64,000 nucleotides of DNA from Actimicrobium sp. CCC2.4 (GTDB lineage: Bacteria > Pseudomonadota > Gammaproteobacteria > Burkholderiales > Burkholderiaceae_D). A program made the position numbers and the translations under genes. Location: assembly GCF_034347385.1 (NCBI RefSeq), contig NZ_CP133777.1, forward strand, positions 2,232,001-2,296,000, in the 5' to 3' direction. Below are positions 35,694 through 44,413 of the stretch, in pieces. How positions within the stretch are numbered: the stretch's first letter is position 1; each line of letters starts with the position of its first letter. The notes under the pieces are model-generated. The model had not been told where the DNA came from, did no database searches, and saw nothing but the letters and a program-made list of their open reading frames with translations.

Positions 35694-36032
35694 GTGGCAC
35701 AAATCGTCATACTCCCGCATCCCGTCCTGTGTCCTGAAGGCGCTGTCATCGATGCACCCAAAGGCAAATCGCTGTGCGACGTTCTGCTCGATAGCGACAT
35801 CGACATCGAACACGCCTGCGAGAAATCCTGCGCCTGCACCACCTGCCATATCGTGATCCGTGAAGGCTTCCGTTCACTCGGCGAGCCGGGCGAGAAAGAA
35901 GAAGACTTGCTCGACATGGCGTGGGGCCTCGAAGCGAATTCGCGCCTGTCGTGCCAGGCCCTGGTCGGCGACGTAGACCTGGTCATCGAAATCCCGAAAT
36001 ACACGATCAACCAGGTCAGCGAAAATCATTGA
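35694..36032 (+). CDS. fdx: ISC-type [2Fe-2S] ferredoxin
   Basis: Adrenodoxin-type ferredoxin (112 residues) that donates electrons to cluster assembly. Ligands follow C-x5-C-x2-C in HACEKSCACTTCH, with a fourth Cys in RLSCQALV. Translation starts at GTG 35694, seven bases after GAGGT. Follows hscA by 30 bases. Confidence 0.97.
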   Translation: MAQIVILPHPVLCPEGAVIDAPKGKSLCDVLLDSDIDIEHACEKSCACTTCHIVIREGFRSLGEPGEKEEDLLDMAWGLEANSRLSCQALVGDVDLVIEIPKYTINQVSENH

Positions 36033-36053
36033 TTCACCGTCAAGGAGCACGCC

Positions 36054-36248
36054 ATGAAATGGACTGACACGATCCGCATTGCTGAAGAGCTGTGCGACAA
36101 ATATCCGGACATCGATCCGCTGACCGTGCGCTTCACGGATCTGCATCAATGGGTCTGCGGGCTCGACGGCTTCGACGACGAACCGGACCGGTCCGGCGAG
36201 AAAATCCTCGAGTCGATCCAGATGGCGTGGATAGACGAAATCCAGTAG
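36054..36248 (+). CDS. iscX: Fe-S assembly modulator IscX
   Basis: A 64-residue acidic protein that binds IscS and iron and tunes cluster formation. It has the family pattern [28 protein letters not shown]-like [10 protein letters not shown], and the C-terminal [12 protein letters not shown]. Last gene of the isc operon, with a GGAGC ribosome site. Confidence 0.97.
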   Translation: MKWTDTIRIAEELCDKYPDIDPLTVRFTDLHQWVCGLDGFDDEPDRSGEKILESIQMAWIDEIQ

Positions 36249-36350
36249 AGCGGTCGGGGTCTCCATCCGGCACCGGTTGATCCACATCAAGGGAACGACA
36301 GCTTCGATTTGCTACTTTGGCGCATCACTTACCGCCAACGGACAATCACC

Positions 36351-37532
36351 ATGCTGCAGTTACCCTCCCGCCCGCTCCCCCGTTTTATCTTGAAGGGAAA
36401 GTCCCTGCTGCCTATTGTTCAGGGCGGAATGGGTGTGGGCATTTCAGCGCATCGGCTGGCCGGCACGGTGGCCAGTCTCGGTGCGATCGGTACCATTTCC
36501 AGCGTGGACTTGCGTCGTCGTCACGCCGACCTGATGGCACAAACCGGCAAGTCACGCGACAAGGAGTTGATCAATAGTGTCAACCTGATCGCCCTGGATC
36601 GAGAGATCACCGCTGCCCGCGCCATCGCCGGTGGCAATGGCATGGTCGCCGTCAATACGATGCGTGCCGTGGCCGAGTACGCGGCTCAGGTGCGCCAGTC
36701 CTGCGAGAGCGGTGCCGAAGCCATCGTAGTCGGTGCCGGCTTGCCGCTGGACTTGCCCGAGCTGACGGCCGGTTATCCCGATGTGGCCCTCATTCCTATC
36801 CTGTCGGATACGCGCGGCATTGCCCTCGTCATCAAGAAATGGATGCGCAAGAACCGGCTTCCGGACGCGATCGTCATCGAAAGCCCGCGCTACGCCGGCG
36901 GTCATCTGGGGGCGATGAGTATCGAGGGCGTCGATGACCCGCACTTTGCGTTTCCGACCGTGCTGGAAGGAAAACTGGAATTATTCCGGCAGCTCGGCAT
37001 CGAGCGTGAAAACATCCCGCTGATTGTCGCCGGTGGTATTCACACCCATCAGCAGATCAGCGCGTTGCTGGCGCTGGGCGCGAGCGCAGCGCAGCTCGGC
37101 TCGCCGTTCGCCGTGACCGAGGAGGGTGATGCGCATAGCAACTTCAAGAAAGTCCTCGTCGAGGCAGGTCCTGACGATATCGTCACTTTCATGAGCGTAG
37201 CCGGTTTGCCGGCGCGGGCGGTACTTACGCCTTGGCTAATCAATTATCTGGAGAAGGAATCAAAGCTGATGGCCAAGGCCGGCCCCAAGGCATGCACGGT
37301 CGGCTTCGATTGCCTGCAACAATGCGGGCTGCGCGATGGCAATGGCAAGGCGGGGCAGTTCTGTATCGATACGCAACTGGCGTTTGCGATGAACGGAGAT
37401 ATGAAGCGGGGGCTGTTTTTCCGTGGCTCTGAAAGCCTGCCGTTCGGGCGTGAAATCCGTCCGGTGCGGGAGTTGATGGATTACCTGTTGACCGGTGTGC
37501 GGCAACAACTGTGGCAGGCAATAGTCGCCTGA
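36351..37532 (+). CDS. Nitronate monooxygenase / 2-nitropropane dioxygenase family flavoprotein
   Basis: A 393-residue FMN-dependent TIM-barrel protein. The N-terminal loop IVQGGMGVGISAHRLAGTVA is the family hallmark. The phosphate-binding strand is IVAGGIHTHQQISALLALGA followed by AQLGSPFAVTEE. An ESPRYAGGHLG segment corresponds to the active-site His region. The family oxidises alkyl nitronates; related FabK/PfaD-type proteins act in lipid synthesis, and the convergent neighbour is fabI, but that link is only positional. A Cys-rich stretch near residue 320 (CTVGFDCLQQCGLRDG) is an extension over short family members. Confidence 0.85.
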   Translation: MLQLPSRPLPRFILKGKSLLPIVQGGMGVGISAHRLAGTVASLGAIGTISSVDLRRRHADLMAQTGKSRDKELINSVNLIALDREITAARAIAGGNGMVAVNTMRAVAEYAAQVRQSCESGAEAIVVGAGLPLDLPELTAGYPDVALIPILSDTRGIALVIKKWMRKNRLPDAIVIESPRYAGGHLGAMSIEGVDDPHFAFPTVLEGKLELFRQLGIERENIPLIVAGGIHTHQQISALLALGASAAQLGSPFAVTEEGDAHSNFKKVLVEAGPDDIVTFMSVAGLPARAVLTPWLINYLEKESKLMAKAGPKACTVGFDCLQQCGLRDGNGKAGQFCIDTQLAFAMNGDMKRGLFFRGSESLPFGREIRPVRELMDYLLTGVRQQLWQAIVA

Positions 37533-37540
37533 GTCGAACC

Positions 37541-37559
37541 GGCCACACGGGATGTGGCT
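37541..37559. terminator. Hairpin between convergent genes
   Basis: GCCACA/TGTGGC stem with a five-base loop in the 36-base gap between the monooxygenase-like gene and fabI. Without a clear T run, a bidirectional terminator is only likely. Confidence 0.4.
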
Positions 37560-37568
37560 GGACACAGA

Positions 37569-38354
37569 TCAGTCGGTGCGTTCGCACGTCATTCCATGCG
37601 AGAACCCGCCATCGACATACGTGATTTCGCTGGTAATCCCAGCTGCCAGATCCGATAACAGGAAGGCCGCAACATTGCCGACATCTTCGATCGTGACATT
37701 GCGTCGCAGCGGCGCGCCACGCGACGCCATTGCCAGCAGCTTGCCAAAATCCTTGATGCCGCTGGCCGCCAGCGTCTTGATCGGACCTGCCGAAATGCCA
37801 TTGACGCGTATCCCTTTCGGCCCCAGAGATTCCGCCAGATAACGCACGCTGGCCTCAAGCGACGCCTTGGCCAGGCCCATCGTGTTGTAGTGCGGTGCGA
37901 TGCGCACGGCACCCAGATAACTCAGGGTCAGCAATGCCGAATTGGGTCGCAGCATCGGCAGTGCCGCCTTGGCCATCGCCGGAAAACTGTAAGCCGACAC
38001 ATCGTGCGCAATCTGGAACGCCTCGCGAGACAGGCCATCCAGAAAGTCGCCGCTGATCGCCTCGGCAGGCGCAAAGGCAATCGCATGCACCAGGCCGTCA
38101 AGCTGTTGCCAGTGCTGCGACAGATCGGTAAAAGTAGCGTTGATTTTGTCATCGCTGGTGACATCGCAATCAAAAATCAACTCGCTGCCGAACTCCTTGG
38201 CGAACTCGCCGAGCCGATCCCGAAAACGCGCTCCGACGTAAGTGAACGCGAGGTCAGCGCCTTCGCGCCGGCAGGCCTGGGCGATACCGTACGCGATGGA
38301 GCGGCGGGACAGCAGTCCCGTGATCAGGATTTTTTTGCCTTGGAGGAAAGCCAT
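37569..38354 (-). CDS. fabI: Enoyl-ACP reductase (NADH), FabI
   Basis: Last reductive step of each fatty-acid elongation cycle; the usual triclosan target. SDR fold, 261 residues. Cofactor loop is [22 protein letters not shown]; the [13 protein letters not shown] and [17 protein letters not shown] segments are FabI-specific. Catalytic Tyr-x6-Lys is in [16 protein letters not shown], and the substrate loop is [14 protein letters not shown]. Monocistronic by appearance, followed on the same strand after the upstream universal stress gene. Confidence 0.97.
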   Translation of the reverse strand: MAFLQGKKILITGLLSRRSIAYGIAQACRREGADLAFTYVGARFRDRLGEFAKEFGSELIFDCDVTSDDKINATFTDLSQHWQQLDGLVHAIAFAPAEAISGDFLDGLSREAFQIAHDVSAYSFPAMAKAALPMLRPNSALLTLSYLGAVRIAPHYNTMGLAKASLEASVRYLAESLGPKGIRVNGISAGPIKTLAASGIKDFGKLLAMASRGAPLRRNVTIEDVGNVAAFLLSDLAAGITSEITYVDGGFSHGMTCERTD

Positions 38355-38425
38355 CGTGGTCCGATTGTTGTGGATAGGAAGAAGTGATCCGGCGACCGTG
38401 TTGCCGCCGGCAGGACACGCGCTGT

Positions 38426-38863
38426 CTAGCGGAACACCAGGACCGGCAGCGTCGAATGGGCCAGCACTTTCTGGGTCTCGCTACCGACGAACAGCTTGTT
38501 CAATCCCTTGCGTCCATGCGACGCCATGAACACCACGTCGCATCCGTGCAGGTCGGCGACGCTGACGATTTCTTCGTAGGGGCTGAAAGATTCACGCACG
38601 TGCGTTTCACAGGTGACATTGGCGGCACTGGCCGCATCGGCGATCTGCCGGACGTTACTGCGCGCGATCTCCAGCATTTTTTCCTGATAGGCGGTCGAGT
38701 CGATAGTGATGGCGCCTTCTGACAGCGGCGAGTACGGATACGGTTCCGCAACCGACAAACCGACGATGCGGGCACCGGTCAATTGGGCGAATTCGATAGC
38801 GGCGTGGATGGCTTTGTCCGATAGCGCAGAACCGTCTGTGGGGACGAGGATGATCTTGAACAT
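38426..38863 (-). CDS. Universal stress protein, UspA family
   Basis: A 145-residue single-domain Usp. The first strand is [19 protein letters not shown]. The nucleotide-binding end is [21 protein letters not shown], then [11 protein letters not shown] at 38863 is preceded by AAAGGAAA; the open frame upstream lacks family sequence. The ATP-binding type usually works in stress or low-oxygen survival. Its stop is 71 bases before the fabI start on the same strand. Confidence 0.92.
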   Translation of the reverse strand: MFKIILVPTDGSALSDKAIHAAIEFAQLTGARIVGLSVAEPYPYSPLSEGAITIDSTAYQEKMLEIARSNVRQIADAASAANVTCETHVRESFSPYEEIVSVADLHGCDVVFMASHGRKGLNKLFVGSETQKVLAHSTLPVLVFR

Positions 38864-39007
38864 GATGTTTCCTTTCGGGTAGTGGGTACCGACGTGACGA
38901 GCAGTCGATGCTAGGGAGTGTGCACCCGAAATTCGTTGATGCACCTCAAAAACGACTTGATTCGCCAATGGCGATCCTGAACGCTGACGGCTGCGCCTGT
39001 CGCAGGC

Positions 39008-39036
39008 AAAAAAAAGACGGCGCGCCGGCCGTCTTT
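39008..39036 (-). terminator. Terminator of the glycine-zipper gene
   Basis: AAAGACGGC/GCCGTCTTT stem with a six-base loop. On the reverse strand eight T residues follow. It lies 33 bases past the stop of the gene at 39069. Confidence 0.8.
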
Positions 39037-39068
39037 CTTATCGATAGCCGCTCTCGCGGATCAACACA

Positions 39069-39695
39069 TTAATTGCGGGCGGTCAGCGCCCCATTGACGA
39101 CACGCACTTCGTCACCGGCACGCCAGCCGTCCGGACTGTCGCTCGGGAATGTCTGCAACTGGCCGTCATCCATGCGGACCCGGACCTGATAGCTGGTGGT
39201 ACCGCGCGAGCGCTTCTCGACTTCGTTGCCGGCATAACCGCCACCGACGGCACCAGCCACGGTAGCTAGCGTACGGCCATTTCCGCCACCGACCTGATTG
39301 CCCAGCAAGCCACCGAGGACTGCACCGACACCGACGCCGACGCCGCTAGGCTGGGCCGCAGATTGGATGGTCTTGACGGATTCGACCCTGCCGCAGTTGT
39401 AGCAGGACGCAGCGGCTTGCTGCTGATAGTTGTCGGTCGCCGGACGGGGTGCGTGTTTGGCAGGACTGGCGTGTTTGACGACCGGTTCGGAGGCTGCGGA
39501 CTTCTGCGTGTTTTCGGAAGCCAGCATTGGCGCTGGTGAAGATGTCTTTGCCGTTGCTTCGGCAGATTGGTTGGCGGTCGAGTTGGGCAGGAGACCGGTG
39601 ATTGCGGCGACCCCGACCAGGCTGACCAGGATGACGGCAGCTGCAGCAGCGGCCATCAGTGGATGGATTCCGCCTGACATGTGTTTGTTCTTCAT
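39069..39695 (-). CDS. Glycine-zipper 2TM-domain membrane protein
   Basis: A 208-residue envelope protein. A single N-terminal transmembrane segment (about residues 14-35, AAAAAAVILVSLVGVAA) serves as signal anchor. A Ser/Ala/Lys linker (to about 95) contains CYNCGRVESVKTI. The 17-kDa-antigen-like glycine zipper GVGVGVGAVLGGLLGNQVGGG and AGAVGGGYAGNEVEKR spans about 115-160. The C-terminal strand-rich part is YQVRVRMDDGQLQTF. ATG at 39695 follows AGGAG by six bases. Related proteins stabilise the envelope. Confidence 0.85.
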   Translation of the reverse strand: MKNKHMSGGIHPLMAAAAAAVILVSLVGVAAITGLLPNSTANQSAEATAKTSSPAPMLASENTQKSAASEPVVKHASPAKHAPRPATDNYQQQAAASCYNCGRVESVKTIQSAAQPSGVGVGVGAVLGGLLGNQVGGGNGRTLATVAGAVGGGYAGNEVEKRSRGTTSYQVRVRMDDGQLQTFPSDSPDGWRAGDEVRVVNGALTARN

Positions 39696-39851
39696 GGATT
39701 CTCCTGAAAGTGCGGGCGACCGTGTTGCAGTCGGGTAGGACGAGTATGGCGATAGATACCAAACGAGGCCAGCAAGTTCCTGTGTCAAACGTAATGTGAT
39801 GTAACCATTACATGATCCATTTGACGCAGGGGTAGTCGTCCGCGCTCTGGC

Positions 39852-41384
39852 TCAATCCTCCCGGCGCAGATGTGGAAACAAAATCACGTCGCGAATATTC
39901 GGCGAGTCGGTAATGAGCATCACCAGCCGGTCGATACCGATACCGCAACCACCGGCCGGCGGCATGCCATATTCGAGTGCGCGGATATAGTCGGCGTCGT
40001 AGAACATCGCCTCTTCATCGCCCGCATCCTTGGCCGCGACCTGCGCCTGAAAGCGCGCGGCCTGGTCTTCGGCATCGTTCAATTCCGAGAAACCGTTGGC
40101 CAGTTCGCGCCCGCAAATGAACAGCTCGAAACGCTCGGTGATACCGGGCACCGTGTCGGAGGCGCGCGCCAGCGGCGAGACCTCGGCCGGGTAATCGACG
40201 ATGTAGGTCGGTTCCCACAATTGCGCTTCGGCGGTCTCTTCGAACAGCGCCAGTTGCAGTGCGCCCAGGCCGGCCGTAGCAAACGGCTTGACGCCGAATT
40301 TTTTTAGTTCAGTCTTGATGAAATCGGCATCGGCCAGTTGTTCGGCGCTGTACTGCGGTGCGTAATGATTGATCGCACCGAGGATAGTGAAGCGGCGGAA
40401 CGGCTGGCTCAGGTCCAGCGCGCGACCTTGATACGTCAGCTCGGCGGTGCCGTGCGCATCAATGGCAGCCTGACGAATCACGGCTTCGGTGAAGTCCATC
40501 AGCCAGTGATAATCGACATACGCCGCATAGAATTCCATCATCGTGAATTCCGGATTGTGGCGCGGCGACACACCCTCATTGCGGAAGTTGCGATTGACTT
40601 CAAAAACGCGCTCGAAGCCGCCGACCACCAAGCGCTTCAGATACAGCTCGGGCGCAATGCGCAGGAACATCTGCATGTCGAGCGCATTGTGGTGCGTGAT
40701 GAAAGGCTTGGCGGCGGCACCACCGGGAATGGTGTGCAGCATCGGCGTTTCGACTTCCATGAACTCGTGTTCATTCATGAAGCGTCGGATCGACGACATC
40801 GTCGCCGTGCGCGCCTTGAACGTGCGACGTGTTTCTTCGCTCATGATCAGGTCGACGTAACGCTGGCGGTACTTCATTTCCTGATCGGCCAGGCCATGGA
40901 ATTTGTCCGGCAACGGCCTCAGCGATTTGGTGATCAGACGCAGCGCCGTGACCTTGATCGACAGCTCGCCGGTCTTGGTCTTGAACAAGTGGCCTTCGGC
41001 ACCGAGGATGTCGCCCAGATCGTAATGCTTGAACGCGTCGTGCGCGTCGGCACCGACGTTGTCAGTGGTGATGTAGAGCTGGATGCGACCATCGGCGCGC
41101 ACGCCCGAGGCATCCTGCAAGGTCGCGAACGAGGCCTTGCCCATCACGCGCTTGAGCATCATGCGACCGGCCACGACGACCTTGACCGGCGTCGCTTCGA
41201 GCGCCTCGTTATCGAGTTCGTCGTATTGCACATGCAGCGCGGCGGCCTTGTGCTGCGGCCGGAAATCATTCGGGAAAGCGATACCGGCAGCGCGGATCGC
41301 AGCGAGCTTGCCGCGTCGTTCCGCCAGGATCGAATGTTCGTCGGGAGCTGGCAGGCCAGCGGCGACTTCAGTGTTGGTGGTCAT
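39852..41384 (-). CDS. lysS: Lysyl-tRNA synthetase, class II
   Basis: Charges tRNA-Lys. 510 residues. An OB-fold anticodon-binding domain (about 65-150) precedes the catalytic domain. Motif 2 region is [20 protein letters not shown] and motif 3 is [23 protein letters not shown] at 41384 is chosen over an in-frame start at 41399. It lies 26 bases downstream of prfB, the pairing seen in many proteobacteria. Confidence 0.98.
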   Translation of the reverse strand: MTTNTEVAAGLPAPDEHSILAERRGKLAAIRAAGIAFPNDFRPQHKAAALHVQYDELDNEALEATPVKVVVAGRMMLKRVMGKASFATLQDASGVRADGRIQLYITTDNVGADAHDAFKHYDLGDILGAEGHLFKTKTGELSIKVTALRLITKSLRPLPDKFHGLADQEMKYRQRYVDLIMSEETRRTFKARTATMSSIRRFMNEHEFMEVETPMLHTIPGGAAAKPFITHHNALDMQMFLRIAPELYLKRLVVGGFERVFEVNRNFRNEGVSPRHNPEFTMMEFYAAYVDYHWLMDFTEAVIRQAAIDAHGTAELTYQGRALDLSQPFRRFTILGAINHYAPQYSAEQLADADFIKTELKKFGVKPFATAGLGALQLALFEETAEAQLWEPTYIVDYPAEVSPLARASDTVPGITERFELFICGRELANGFSELNDAEDQAARFQAQVAAKDAGDEEAMFYDADYIRALEYGMPPAGGCGIGIDRLVMLITDSPNIRDVILFPHLRRED

Positions 41385-41410
41385 AAAGTGGGCAATCAAA
41401 AAGGGAAAAA

Positions 41411-42515
41411 CTACACGCCTTGCTTGAGCGAGGCCGCAATGAATTCGTCGATATCACCATCGAGCACCGCCTTGGTATTGCCGGTCTCGAAGCTGGTGCG
41501 CAAATCCTTGATGCGCGACTGGTCCAGTACGTACGAGCGGATCTGGTGGCCCCAGCCGATATCGGTCTTGGAGTCTTCCAGCTTTTGCTGGTCGCTCATA
41601 CGCTTGCGCATTTCATGCTCGTACAGCCGCGACTTCAGCATGGCCCACGCTTCGGCGCGGTTGCGGTGCTGGCTGCGGTCGTTCTGGCATTGCACGACGA
41701 TGCCGGTCGGGCCGTGGGTCAGGCGCACTGCGGAATCGGTCTTGTTGATGTGCTGTCCGCCGGCACCGGAGGCGCGGTAGGTGTCGACGCGCACGTCGGC
41801 GGGATTGATGTCGATCTCCAGCGAGTCATCGACTTCCGGGTACACGAACAGGCTTGAGAACGAGGTGTGACGGCCGTTTGCCGAATCGAATGGCGACTTG
41901 CGCACGAGGCGGTGGACGCCGGTTTCGGTACGCAAAAAACCGTAGGCATAATCGCCTTCGACCTTGATCGTGACGGTCTTGATACCGGCGATTTCGCCAT
42001 CGGACTGTTCGAGGATTTCGGTCTTGAAGCCCTTGCGTTCGCAGTAGCGCAAATACTGGCGCATCAGCATCGAGGCCCAGTCCTGTGCTTCGGTGCCGCC
42101 GGCACCGGCCTGGATATCGATGAAGCAGTTATTGGGGTCCATCGGATTGCTGAACATGCGGCGAAATTCCATGCCTTCGACCAGCTTTTGCAAACCTTGT
42201 GTATCGTCTTCTACGGCCTGGACGGTATCGTAATCTTTTTCTTCGCGCGCCATCACGAACAGGTCGCTGGCATCACGCAATTCGGCGTCGATCTTGATGA
42301 GCGACAGCACGACGGATTCGAGGGATTTCTTTTCTTTGCCGAGATCCTGCGCGCGTTTCTGGTCGTCCCAGACGGTCGGATCTTCGAGTTCGGCGTTGAC
42401 CTGGTCTAGCTTCTCTGACTTGTTATCGAAGTCAAAGATACCTCCGGAGTTCGTTGGCGCGGATGGTCAGGTCTGCGAGCAGCCCTTCCAGAGAATTGAG
42501 TTGTTCTGCTTCCAT
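41411..42515 (-). CDS. prfB: Peptide chain release factor 2 (programmed +1 frameshift)
   Basis: Recognises UGA and UAA stop codons. A full protein of 367 residues needs a +1 frameshift: frame one begins at ATG 42515, and codon 28 is TGA (42434-42432). Ribosomes then slip on CTT T to read GAC TTC on to 41411. The SPF stop-codon recognition tripeptide is in [13 protein letters not shown], and the hydrolysis motif is [13 protein letters not shown]. First gene of prfB-lysS. Reading it only from the internal 42310 start would wrongly shorten it by about 70 residues. Confidence 0.97.
42431..42446 (-). promoter_or_regulatory. RF2 autoregulatory frameshift site
   Basis: On the gene strand the bases read CGGAGG TAT CTT TGA C: a Shine-Dalgarno-like GGAGG three bases before the CTT slip codon, followed by in-frame TGA and C. 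Low RF2 favours slippage and so raises RF2. Confidence 0.95.
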
Positions 42516-42572
42516 GATGGTTTCTTTTGTCTTGGCGGGGAAAGGCGAAATTATACGCGAGCAGCTCGGGCA

Positions 42573-43892
42573 TTACGTGCGGACCGCCTCGTCATTATGC
42601 TCATGCAGCAGGTTGCGTACGATCTGGATCGATAGTTTCAGTGCGTAGAGCTGGTTGAAGTAACGGGGCGACAAAACAAGCTGGTGGACATCGGCATCAA
42701 GTTGCGCCAGTTGCTCCTGCCATTGATCGCGTTGCGTGGGGGTGGTGTCGGGCGTGGTGCGCATGGCGTTTTCTAGTGCGTTGAGGTCACGGTACCAATG
42801 TGACAGGCGCGTGCGCACGCGGTAGGCCAGTATGCGCGGCACCGTTTGCAGCAGCGCAAACAGCATCGCCAGCAAGGGCACCACGATCACGAAGCGTTGT
42901 TCTATAAAATTGGCCAACCAGAACGGCAGGTAATTCTGCAGGAACGGGCGGCCCGAACGGAAGTAGCGGCGGGCTTCTTCGGACATCGGAAAATCATCGG
43001 CATGCTGGTTGGGAAATTCATTGCGTACCGAAAAAAACCCAGGCTCGGCATGGACTTCGACAGCGCTGTCGAGAAGCGCATAGATCAGTAACGGATGCAG
43101 CCGGTTCTTGGCGACCAGCATGGCCGTGGCCGACAGCAGCGTCACGTCCTGTGCCGGCAGATCCCGCTGCAAGTCGATGGCGCCACGCGGGAAGACCACT
43201 TTGGACAATGACGGGAACTTGCGCACGATCGCATCGGCCTGGCTGAAACTCATCAGTTTCAGGTCGGTACGCAGCAATGAGGCAATGAGTGGTGTTTCTG
43301 GAATGCCGACGAAGAATCCGGCATCGATGTCGCCGGCAAGCAGTTGTGCCTCGGCTTGCCGGGAAGTCATTTCGATTAGCGTCGTGTTGCTGGCATTGAT
43401 GCCATAGGCGGCCAGTAACTCGATGGTGATCCTGCGCAAGCCGCTGCCGGCACGTCCGATGGCGAGGCGTTTTCCGGTGAGCCGGGCGATCTGGTCGATG
43501 CGGGTTGTGCCGTTGTAGAACAGCCAGATCGGCTCGTAGGACACCGCAGCCAATGCTTCCAGATTGGGTGCATTGCGCGCATCACCAATGCCGGATTGCA
43601 TCAATGCTAGATCGATGTCGCTGGCGGGGTCTTTCAGGCGTTGATAATTTTCTACCGAACCGGATGATTTTCGTAATTCCAGATGGATTCCCTTGCGCGC
43701 CAGTATGTCAGCGTACTTAAGCGCAAAGGCCTGATAAATTCCTCCGTCATTGCCAACGCTCATGACAATGGTCTTGTTAGGAGAGGGTTGCCATAGGAGC
43801 CAGCCTAGCCAGATCAGCGCGACAACGAAGGTACACAGCGCCGGAACGAACCGGCGGTGTCGCCAGAATGCAGTGAGGGAGGGCTGTGACAT
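42573..43892 (-). CDS. TAXI-family TRAP solute-binding protein, membrane tethered
   Basis: A 439-residue protein. One transmembrane segment near residues 14-34 and a second near 330-350 (FVIVVPLLAMLFALL) bracket a periplasmic binding domain. The TAXI start is VMSVGNDGGIYQAFALKYADIL, with ELRKSSGSVENYQRL and LALMQSGIGDA. The C-terminal 90 residues are cytoplasmic, helical and charged (YRVRTRLSHWYRDLNALE). No TRAP permease gene is adjacent, and two anchors are not needed for a free binding protein, so a sensing role is possible. It begins 44 bases after the small gene upstream. Confidence 0.8.
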   Translation of the reverse strand: MSQPSLTAFWRHRRFVPALCTFVVALIWLGWLLWQPSPNKTIVMSVGNDGGIYQAFALKYADILARKGIHLELRKSSGSVENYQRLKDPASDIDLALMQSGIGDARNAPNLEALAAVSYEPIWLFYNGTTRIDQIARLTGKRLAIGRAGSGLRRITIELLAAYGINASNTTLIEMTSRQAEAQLLAGDIDAGFFVGIPETPLIASLLRTDLKLMSFSQADAIVRKFPSLSKVVFPRGAIDLQRDLPAQDVTLLSATAMLVAKNRLHPLLIYALLDSAVEVHAEPGFFSVRNEFPNQHADDFPMSEEARRYFRSGRPFLQNYLPFWLANFIEQRFVIVVPLLAMLFALLQTVPRILAYRVRTRLSHWYRDLNALENAMRTTPDTTPTQRDQWQEQLAQLDADVHQLVLSPRYFNQLYALKLSIQIVRNLLHEHNDEAVRT

Positions 43893-43936
43893 GGACGAGT
43901 GCCGGTGCGTCGGATCGGAAGAGCCGGGAAACTGGC

Positions 43937-44191
43937 TCAGTTTTTCTTTTTTTGCTGGACCCGTTGCTGCTGCTTTTTTTGTGTTTGCTGCTTGTTCTGC
44001 TTTTGCTCGAACAACTTGACCGCATCCAGTTTGGCTTGTTCTGCGGTGCACATCGCGGGGACATCATCGTGCACGCTAAAAAATTCAGCTTCCTGGGCAT
44101 CCATCACTATCTTGATGGCGGCAACGTCATCCAGATCATACAGTTCAGTGAGGAGGGTGGTCACTTCATCGAGAAACTCTTCGTACGTCAT
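43937..44191 (-). CDS. Small protein with Gln/Lys-rich tail, unknown function
   Basis: An 84-residue protein. An acidic helical N-terminal half (MTYEEFLDEVTTLLTELYDL, then DDVAAIKIVMDAQEAEFF) is followed by CTAEQAKLDAVKLFEQK and a low-complexity Gln/Lys tail. No signal peptide or family recognised. GAAAG lies seven bases before the ATG. It lies 44 bases upstream of the TAXI gene on the same strand and may share its transcript. Confidence 0.65.
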   Translation of the reverse strand: MTYEEFLDEVTTLLTELYDLDDVAAIKIVMDAQEAEFFSVHDDVPAMCTAEQAKLDAVKLFEQKQNKQQTQKKQQQRVQQKKKN

Positions 44192-44413
44192 GCATAACTT
44201 TCATGGTTTTTAGTTCAAAAAAGTATACGTCGAAAACGCCTGATTGCCTTTTTTAAAACGACTTATTTGTTGTGGCAAGTAATACAGGCCGTCGCCACCT
44301 GTTTCCGATGACCGGTATTGACTGCAATACCAAATCGGGACTGGTCATGGCTTGACTCGACGGGACAACCTTGATTCTGACGGCATTGCCACCAGCGATA
44401 CTACTGCTGGCAG

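Noticed and set aside
41411-42310. prfB as a truncated gene starting at 42310
   Set aside because: The missing N-terminus is present in another frame through the standard TGA frameshift.
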